In this document: piece by piece, positions 33,429-40,466 of the stretch
Layout of the letters: every line of letters begins with the position of its first letter
Position numbering within the stretch: the first letter of the stretch is position 1
Origin: Tubiluchus corallicola
Taxonomy: Eukaryota; Priapulida; Priapulimorpha; Priapulimorphida; Tubiluchidae
DNA length: 40,466 nucleotides
NCBI GenBank assembly: GCA_030141605.1
Contig: JAQGDQ010001449.1
Span: 1 to 40,466, forward strand
Direction: 5' to 3'
Translations under genes and position numbers: made by a program
The notes under the pieces: model-generated
Seen by the model: the letters and a program-made list of their open reading frames with translations, nothing else
What the model was told of the DNA's origin: nothing
Database searches by the model: none

Positions 33429-36120
33429 TCAAATTTTCAAATTCAAATTCAAATTTTATTCTCAATTTGCAAAAGTACAATACATTTTACACACATAAAT
33501 ACACTTCATATATAATATATAAAATACAACTGTATTTACCACAGTTACTTATATATAGACCATAATGTGCAAATTTCATTACAGAATAATTTTTTGGTGT
33601 ATACAGTTTGAGCCTAAAATTGTGTTACTCTTGAAATACTTTTGAAATATTTCTTTTCTGACGGTTTTTTTAAAAGTTAAAAGGGAGTGACTACATTTCG
33701 AATTGCGGCTTAGTCTGTTCCATAGGACTGGTCCCATATAGCTAATGAAGTGTTTCGCCATATTTGTTCTACAACGTCTTGGTATATATTCATTATGTCT
33801 GGTATTGTATTTTTTTACATTTATCTTGACTGGATTTTCAAAAAAAGTTGGAAATAAGTTGTTGTTTGTTCTATACATGTATATACATCCATTAAAATTA
33901 ATAACATCATCCAGAAGTAATATTTGACATTGCTTAAAATGTGTAGTAGTAATTGTGCTCCTTTTGTCTAGTTTGAAGATGACACGTAAAAATTTTTGTT
34001 GTAAAACTCTTAAGTATTCTAAATTTGTAGTATAAGTAAAGCCCCATAATGTTGTGCAGTAATTTAAATATGATAATATTAAACTGTTGTATAATGTTAG
34101 AAGATGTTCGGTGTTCAGAAAGTTTTTAATATATGAAATGATACCTATATTTTTTGATATTTTTAATCTGATCATGAATATATGTGGTCGCCAGTCTAGA
34201 TGCTCATTCAGTATTAATCCCAGAAATTTCAGTTCTTTTACACGTGTAATTCTTTTATGGTCTATTATTAAATCGTGGTTCGCCTGGATTGGTTTATTTC
34301 GGGATCTAAACAGAATGTATTTTGTTTTTGATGAATTTAGTGAAAGTTTATTTGTTTTGAACCATATAGCTAGATCATGTAGAACTGTATTTATGTAGTC
34401 AATATTGGTTTCTATTTTATGAAAGCTAAAAAAAATGCTTGTATCATCAGCAAACTGAAATAAATTGTGATTTTTAACACAAAATTTGATGTCATTAATA
34501 TAAATTTAAAAAAGTAGTGGCCCGAGGACTGATCCTTGGGGCACGCCACATTTGATTGGTGTTACATCTGAAAAAGCGTTATTATATTTTACTGTCTGAG
34601 TGCGCCCTGTTAAATAATTCTTTAGCCACATATGAGGCAAACCTCTGATACCGTAATAGTACAACTTATTTAGCAGAATGTCATGGTTTACTGTATCAAA
34701 TGCTTTTGATAGGTCGCAAAATACTCCGTAGGATGTGCCATTGTTTTCAACAGTATTAATGATATTTTCTATAATTTTTGTTAAGGCTATTTCAGTGGAG
34801 CTACCTTTTCTGAAACCAAATTGTTTATTACTCAGAATTCTTTTTTTTTTATTAAATAATGAGATAACTGATTGTAAAAAACTTTTTCTAATATTTTTGA
34901 TATAAAAGGCAATAAGGACACTGGTCTATAATTGTTCAGAGACATGGGATCATCTGATTTAAACAAAGGAACAATAATTGATTCTTTCAATTTCGTTGGT
35001 ATTTCACCTGTAAGAAAAGATAAATTAATTAAATATTGCAAAGGTTTACAGATGTAGTCAATGGTGTCTATTACGACTTTAGGTAGCATTTTGTCCTTAC
35101 CAGGACCTTTATTCCGATTAAACGATTTACAAGTATTTATTATATCATTTTCTGTTACTGCACTAATAAAAAAGCTTTGTCGGCAGGTACCTTTAAGATA
35201 TGTACATGGATTTACGTTTGTGTTTTCAATTTGTTCTGATAATATTGGTCCAATATTGGCAAAGTAATCGTTAAAAGCATTTGCCACCTCTACATTATTT
35301 TTAATTAATTTATTGTTTATGAACAACGTAATGGGTCGATTTTGCCTTTCTTTATGCATAATTTCTTTCATTGTATCCCATGTCTTTTTTATGTTATCTT
35401 TAACTGTCATCAATCTATCCCTATAATACTGACATTTTGATGCTTTTATAACTGTATTAAGTTCATTTCTATATCGTTTGTATTCTACTTCAGATATGTC
35501 ATTATTTGTCTTGTTCACCAGAGAACGATACATTTTATTTTTCCGCTTAACACTTACTAAAATTGCTGTAGTAATCCAAGGTTTTTTTGCTGCTTGATGA
35601 TTGTTATTGCTTTTCTGTAGTTTAATATGTTTGTTATAGATATCAGAAAGCTTAGTATGAAATAAATTGTATGCGTCTTCGGTATTAGTTGCAGAATATA
35701 AATCTGACCAGTCACATTGATTTAAATCTTGGATAATTTTGTTTTTTATATGAACATTATAAATATGTTTGCGCACGTATTCCTTACTGTATGTTTCAAT
35801 TTTGAGATCAATAATTAAAAAAATTGGGAGGTGATCTGTTATATCTGTTAGAAAAATACCTGATTTATACTTATAATCTAGTGCATTCGTAAATATATTA
35901 TCAATTAGTGTTGCTGAATAAGGCGTAATTCTTGTTGGTCTTGTAACAGTAGGAAACAGATAATTGGTCAGCATTGTGTCTAAAAAGTGTCCGGTTTCGT
36001 TGTGAGAAGCATGGTTTATTAAATTTATATTATAGTCTCCTAGTAAGAAAATATGTTTGTTTTGTCGATTAACAATTGCCATAGTGTTCTGTATTTTGTC
36101 TGTAATATTTCTATTCAACG
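33429..36120 (-). mobile_element. LINE copy A (CR1/jockey-like), 5'-truncated and inactive
   Basis: Reading leftward from 36118: the C-terminal part of an apurinic-type endonuclease (FLLGDYNINL, ATLIDNIFTN, LTDITDHLPIF), a linker, then reverse transcriptase with NNYRPVSLLPFISKILEK. After a frameshift in an A-run (10 A; T10 at 34851-34860), FGFRKGSST, CDLSKAFDTVNHDIL, GVPQGSVLGPLLF and FADDTS follow. The last part is open from 34175 to 33579 (198 codons). An in-frame TAA (34506-34508) breaks the GVPQG box region. The 3' tail is repeated AATTTG near 33430-33460. The endonuclease N-terminus is missing. It is the left half of a large inverted repeat. Confidence 0.9.
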
Positions 36121-36291
36121 TAGATGTAATCTAGGTGTTCCACAAGGGTCAGTCACATCACCAATTTTGTTTATATTTTTCATTGTTGATATGTTTCATA
36201 TCGGCAGACAGCAGTCAGTGAAAAAATATAAGTATGACTGGTCCTTGCATGTGCCAGTCATAAACCCTTTAATCCTGTGTTTAATTGAACA
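33638..36291. repeat. Left arm of giant inverted repeat
   Basis: The reverse complement of 37817-40466. Base 36291 pairs with 37817, and 33638 pairs with the last base of the window, so the true arms may be longer. Observed differences are few: a 4-bp indel near 36096 (attacagacaaaa versus attacaaaa), one A in each of two A-runs, and a handful of substitutions. The spacer is 36292-37816. The arm holds LINE copy A plus the start of an older RT fragment. Confidence 0.93.
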
Positions 36292-36720
36292 AAGTTATGT
36301 AATATCATACACAACTGGTGACAGAAATGGTGTTTAAAAATAAATTCGTTACCTGGTAAAACAGAAGAATTGTTAGTTAGAGCACGGAATGAAAGTAATA
36401 AGCGGGAATAAGTTAAAAATTGATCATAATGAAATACTATTTGTTGAAGGCAAAACATTAGGCCTTATTATTGATCGGAAATTTACTTTCTCAAAACGTG
36501 TTGTTAATGTACATAAAAAGTTTGATCAGATCCCTGAAATTAAAATAAATTTTTTTTAGTAAATGCAGAGATATGATGATTACTGCGACTGCAATTTTTT
36601 TTATAAAACTGCCACTTTGCCGATTACACTGTATGGTGTTATTGCATGGTTAGGTAAAACAACTTTCCTTGTCTCATGATATACTTTATGATGCAATGGT
36701 AAATGAAAAGAAGCACTCTT
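36121..36720 (+). pseudogene. Older, unrelated LINE reverse-transcriptase fragment
   Basis: On the plus strand, opposite to copy A, 36129-36195 reads NLGVPQGSVTSPILFIFFIV, an RT box distinct from that of copy A. KKYKY-DWSLHVPV follows, perhaps a degraded YADD box that has lost a codon. Further on I see KTEELLVRARNESNK, GLIIDRKFTFSKRV and finally TATLPITLYGVIAWLGKTT, the usual order of a LINE C-terminal half, with frameshifts and stops. Copy A seems to have truncated or inserted into its upstream side. The stretch to 36291 is shared with the right arm; the rest is only here. Confidence 0.6.
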
Positions 36721-36734
36721 TTGTACATACGTTA

Positions 36735-36740
36735 TTTATT
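36735..36740 (-). terminator. Candidate poly(A) signal of the ankyrin ORF
   Basis: TTTATT on the plus strand gives AATAAA on the minus strand, about 150 bp past the stop codon at 36892. It suggests that the ankyrin ORF keeps a natural 3' end. Confidence 0.4.
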
Positions 36741-36891
36741 TTCTGGATAAAGATTTAGTATCACAAAAAAAATAAAATCAGTGCTTATTCAAATATATTT
36801 GACTCAACATGCATGCTATACCATGACTACACCCATTTTAACAAAATAAAAGTATAGTAACCGTTTACAAATTACATATTATAATTACATA

Positions 36892-37941
36892 TTACATTAA
36901 GTACATATTAAAAAATGAATCTGTGTCAAACATTTTTGCAAATTTAGAGGGCATTTGAAATTTGAAAGCTTCCAAATAAAGCCTATCTAAAAGAATAGTA
37001 GGCAAATGTAAATCTACAACTAGTTGCTGTAGTTTAGAGGCAGATGTATCATCAAAGCAAATTTTCTTTGCCAGTTCTCTAACACACAGTTGCTGTAAGT
37101 CACTAGTAACACAACCATACAGTTTTCCAACTAGATTTTGGATATCCGCACAGATTCTAAACTCTGGAAAGTACTCTAATTGTTCCTTAAGTTCATCTTC
37201 AATGCTTGAATCATCAAAGAGACCATTGTCTACTAGTGAAGATAAGTGATTATATTTCTCTTTGTATTTCTGAGTTTGATCACAATACGAGAGCTCTCCT
37301 TGCCTGATGAGGAAGAACATGAGAGGAGAAAATTCCATCCCTAATCCCAACCTTCTGCTTTGATAAAAAATTGCTCTAATTCCTGTCTTTGCACCATAGT
37401 GGATCAATTCTCTTGCTGTTGTAAAATCTCCACGAGACATGCTTAAATGCAGAGGACCACAATAGCTTTCAACACGCAATACAGGTAAATGAACATGGCA
37501 ATGTGCATTGACGTCTGCACCCGCTTCACATAGTAACCGCAACAGCGTTGTCTCACATGGAGTTTTACCTACAAGAGCGTTTATAATAGTTTTACCTCTA
37601 CAAGTTGCATTAACATTCGCCCCATAGCTGATGAAGAGCCGAATGAGTGTTTCTATTTGTTCTTTATATATTTGTTCTTGATGAATTTGTTGCCAGTCTG
37701 CTCCAATAATGGGAAATGAACCAACATGATACAATTCCCATTCTAGATATAAGGAAAGCAGCGTCTGGAATGGAGACTCATCGAGTGTGTCAAGTTTCAG
37801 GTTTAAGTTTGCTCCATGTTCAATTAAACACAGGATTAAAGGGTTTATGACTGGCACATGCAAGGACCAGTCATACTTATATTTTTTCACTGACTGCTGT
37901 CTGCCGATATGAAACATATCAACAATGAAAAATATAAACAA
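36892..37941 (-). CDS. Ankyrin-repeat/SOCS-box protein (ASB-like), 5'-truncated, fused to RT-derived sequence
   Basis: ASB proteins are substrate receptors of Cullin-5 ubiquitin ligases. Of the 349 codons shown, ankyrin signatures appear at LILCLIEHGANLNL (~residues 35-48), LIRLFISYGANVNA (~100), LLRLLCEAGADVNAH (~133) and CGPLHLSMSRGDFTTARELI (~165-185). The C-terminus DLQQLCVRELAKKICF plus LVVDLHLPTILLDRLYLE fits a SOCS box. The frame has no stop but also no obvious native start; the codon at 37941 is TTG. Upstream of base 37816 the frame is not ankyrin-only: it runs inside the inverted-repeat arm and contains GVPQGSVTSP..., RT-derived in the other arm. A possible acceptor (tatcggcag, about 37900) could alternatively begin the exon at QQSVKKYKYDWSLH. 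The N-terminal part is therefore missing, lies beyond the window, or is replaced. Confidence 0.75.
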   Translation of the reverse strand: MFIFFIVDMFHIGRQQSVKKYKYDWSLHVPVINPLILCLIEHGANLNLKLDTLDESPFQTLLSLYLEWELYHVGSFPIIGADWQQIHQEQIYKEQIETLIRLFISYGANVNATCRGKTIINALVGKTPCETTLLRLLCEAGADVNAHCHVHLPVLRVESYCGPLHLSMSRGDFTTARELIHYGAKTGIRAIFYQSRRLGLGMEFSPLMFFLIRQGELSYCDQTQKYKEKYNHLSSLVDNGLFDDSSIEDELKEQLEYFPEFRICADIQNLVGKLYGCVTSDLQQLCVRELAKKICFDDTSASKLQQLVVDLHLPTILLDRLYLEAFKFQMPSKFAKMFDTDSFFNMYLM

Positions 37942-40466
37942 AATTGGTGATGTGACTGACCCTTGTGGAACACCTAGATTACATCTACGTTGAATAGAAA
38001 TATTACAAAATACAGAACACTATGGCAATTGTTAATCGACAAAACAAACATATTTTCTTACTAGGAGACTATAATATAAATTTAATAAACCATGCTTCTC
38101 ACAACGAAACCGGACACTTTTTAGACACAATGCTGACCAATTATCTGTTTCCTACTGTTACAAGACCAACAAGAATTACGCCTTATTCAGCAACACTAAT
38201 TGATAATATATTTACGAATGCACTAGATTATAAGTATAAATCAGGTATTTTTCTAACAGATATAACAGATCACCTCCCAATTTTTTTAATTATTGATCTC
38301 AAAATTGAAACATACAGTAAGGAATACGTGCACAAACATATTTATAATGTTCATATAAAAAACAAAATTATCCAAGATTTAAATCAATGTGACTGGTCAG
38401 ATTTATATTCTGCAACTAATACCGAAGACGCATACAATTTATTTCATACTAAGCTTTCTGATATCTATAACAAACATATTAAACTACAGAAAAGCAATAA
38501 CAATCATCAAGCAGCAAAAAAACCTTGGATTACTACAGCAATTTTAGTAAGTGTTAAGCGGAAAAATAAAATGTATCGTTCTCTGGTGAACAAGACAAAT
38601 AATGACATATCTGAAGTAGAATACAAACGATATAGAAATGAACTTAATACAGTTATAAAAGCATCAAAATGTCAGTATTATAGGGATAGATTGATGACAG
38701 TTAAAGATAACATAAAAAAGACATGGGATACAATGAAAGAAATTATGCATAAAGAAAGGCAAAATCGACCCATTACGTTGTTCATAAACAATAAATTAAT
38801 TAAAAATAATGTAGAGGTGGCAAATGCTTTTAACGATTACTTTGCCAATATTGGACCAATATTATCAGAACAACTTGAAAACACAAACGTAAATCCATGT
38901 ACATATCTTAAAGGTACCTACCGACAAAGCTTTTTTATTAGTGCAGTAACAGAAAATGATATAATAAATACTTGTAAATCGTTTAATCGGAATAAAGGTC
39001 CTGGTAAGGACAAAATGCTACCTAAAGTCGTAATAGACACCATTGACTACATCTGTAAACCTTTGCAATATTTAATTAATTTATCTTTTCTTACAGGTGA
39101 AATACCAACGAAATTGAAAGAATCAATTATTGTTCCTTTGTTTAAATCAGATGATCCCATGTCTCTGAACAATTATAGACCAGTGTCCTTATTGCCTTTT
39201 ATATCAAAAATATTAGAAAAAGTTTTTTACAATCAGTTATCTCATTATTTAATAAAAAAAAAGAATTCTGAGTAATAAACAATTTGGTTTCAGAAAAGGT
39301 AGCTCCACTGAAATAGCCTTAACAAAAATTATAGAAAATATCATTAATACTGTTGAAAACAATGGCACATCCTACGGAGTATTTTGCGACCTATCAAAAG
39401 CATTTGATACAGTAAACCATGACATTCTGCTAAATAAGTTGTACTATTACGGTATCAGAGGTTTGCCTCATATGTGGCTAAAGAATTATTTAACAGGGCG
39501 CACTCAGACAGTAAAATACAATAACGCTTTTTCAGATGTAACACCAATCAAATGTGGCGTGCCCCAAGGATCAGTCCTCGGGCCACTACTTTTTTAAATT
39601 TATATTAATGACATCAAATTTTGTGTTAAAAATCACAATTTATTTCAGTTTGCTGATGATACAAGCATTTTTTTTAGCTTTCATAAAATAGAAACCAATA
39701 TTGACTACATAAATACAGTTCTACATGATCTAGCTATATGGTTCAAAACAAATAAACTTTCACTAAATTCATCAAAAACAAAATACATTCTGTTTAGATC
39801 CCGAAATAAACCAATCCAGGCGAACCACGATTTAATAATAGACCATAAAAGAATTACACGTGTAAAAGAACTGAAATTTCTGGGATTAATACTGAATGAG
39901 CATCTAGACTGGCGACCACATATATTCATGATCAGATTAAAAATATCAAAAAATATAGGTATCATTTCATATATTAAAAACTTTCTGAACACCGAACATC
40001 TTCTAACATTATACAACAGTTTAATATTATCATATTTAAATTACTGCACAACATTATGGGGCTTTACTTATACTACAAATTTAGAATACTTAAGAGTTTT
40101 ACAACAAAAATTTTTACGTGTCATCTTCAAACTAGACAAAAGGAGCACAATTACTACTACACATTTTAAGCAATGTCAAATATTACTTCTGGATGATGTT
40201 ATTAATTTTAATGGATGTATATACATGTATAGAACAAACAACAACTTATTTCCAACTTTTTTTGAAAATCCAGTCAAGATAAATGTAAAAAAAATACAAT
40301 ACCAGACATAATGAATATATACCAAGACGTTGTAGAACAAATATGGCGAAACACTTCATTAGCTATATGGGACCAGTCCTATGGAACAGACTAAGCCGCA
40401 ATTCGAAATGTAGTCACTCCCTTTTAACTTTTAAAAAAACCGTCAGAAAAGAAATATTTCAAAAGT
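37817..40466. repeat. Right arm of giant inverted repeat (continues beyond window)
   Basis: Mirror copy of 33638-36291. It runs from the ankyrin junction at 37817 to the window end without a break in similarity. The opposed LINE copies are head to head (5' ends facing the spacer). Both share the same internal TAA stop and 5' truncation, so the sequence was already dead when the arms duplicated. Confidence 0.93.
37988..40466 (+). mobile_element. LINE copy B, inverted twin of copy A, inactive, cut by window end
   Basis: The same element as copy A on the opposite strand. The first open part is 38022-39275 (endonuclease C-terminus and RT start). The A-run after LIKK is one base shorter than in copy A, giving a different frameshift. 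The RT continues with GSSTEIALTKIIENI, CDLSKAFDTVNHDIL and GVPQGSVLGPLLF, broken by TAA at 39595-39597, then FADDTS. A further A insertion near 40290 shortens the C-terminal frame (39928-40311) relative to copy A. Amino-acid differences between copies are few (for example YVRKH versus YVHKH). Confidence 0.9.

Noticed and set aside
34087-34398. 103-codon frames at 34087-34398 (+) and 39705-40016 (-)
   Set aside because: They are identical because they are antisense shadows of the two LINE copies.

Overview
The window looks like invertebrate animal nuclear DNA. It is AT-rich, genes are split by short GT-AG introns, and the recognisable products are animal families: an SLC4 anion exchanger, a carbonyl-reductase-type SDR, an ionotropic glutamate receptor tail and an ankyrin/SOCS-box protein. 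It is dense in non-LTR retrotransposon debris, minisatellites and 5S-rRNA-derived SINE pieces. I cannot name the species; a marine invertebrate deuterostome is only a guess.

Layout. (1) 105-2038 (+): last three coding exons of an SLC4A1/2/3-like chloride/bicarbonate exchanger. Its final coding segment and early 3'UTR have become a 100-bp tandem array running to 3284. (2) 4677-5300: a short retro-insertion with a 27-bp target duplication, a hAT-like end and a GA microsatellite. (3) 5863-12242 (-): an unrecognised membrane protein of about 1,130 residues in six inferred exons, with a 2.7-kb last exon. One of its introns (9533-10677) consists entirely of about 81 copies of a 14-bp unit that starts with GT and ends with AG. 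(4) 13100-15300: telomere-like hexamers and a decayed LINE. (5) 16140-23879 (-): an eight-exon carbonyl reductase, complete from ATG to stop (297 aa). Its 4.1-kb sixth intron holds decayed coding sequence on the other strand, split by about 40 copies of a 56-bp minisatellite. (6) 24735-26400: head-to-tail copies of a dispersed repeat with a Helitron-like 3' end. (7) 26477-28359 (+): C-terminal exons of an ionotropic glutamate receptor. (8) 28360-33430: mostly non-genic, with a MITE-like element, a 5S-derived fragment, a (GTAA)50 tract, a possible signal-peptide exon and LINE tails. (9) 33429-40466: a giant inverted repeat, arms at least 2.65 kb and nearly identical. Each arm carries a dead LINE, and the 1.5-kb spacer contains a 5'-truncated ankyrin/SOCS-box ORF fused in frame to reverse-transcriptase sequence at the arm boundary.

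The genes show no sign of acting in one pathway. The common theme is structural: three of the four clearest genes have tandem arrays inside or against their exons and splice sites. The most unusual items are the intron built of GT...AG units, the array derived from a terminal coding exon, and the LINE inverted duplication with its chimeric ORF. Exon borders were placed by eye from splice consensus, reading phase and remembered family sequences; nothing was aligned by program.
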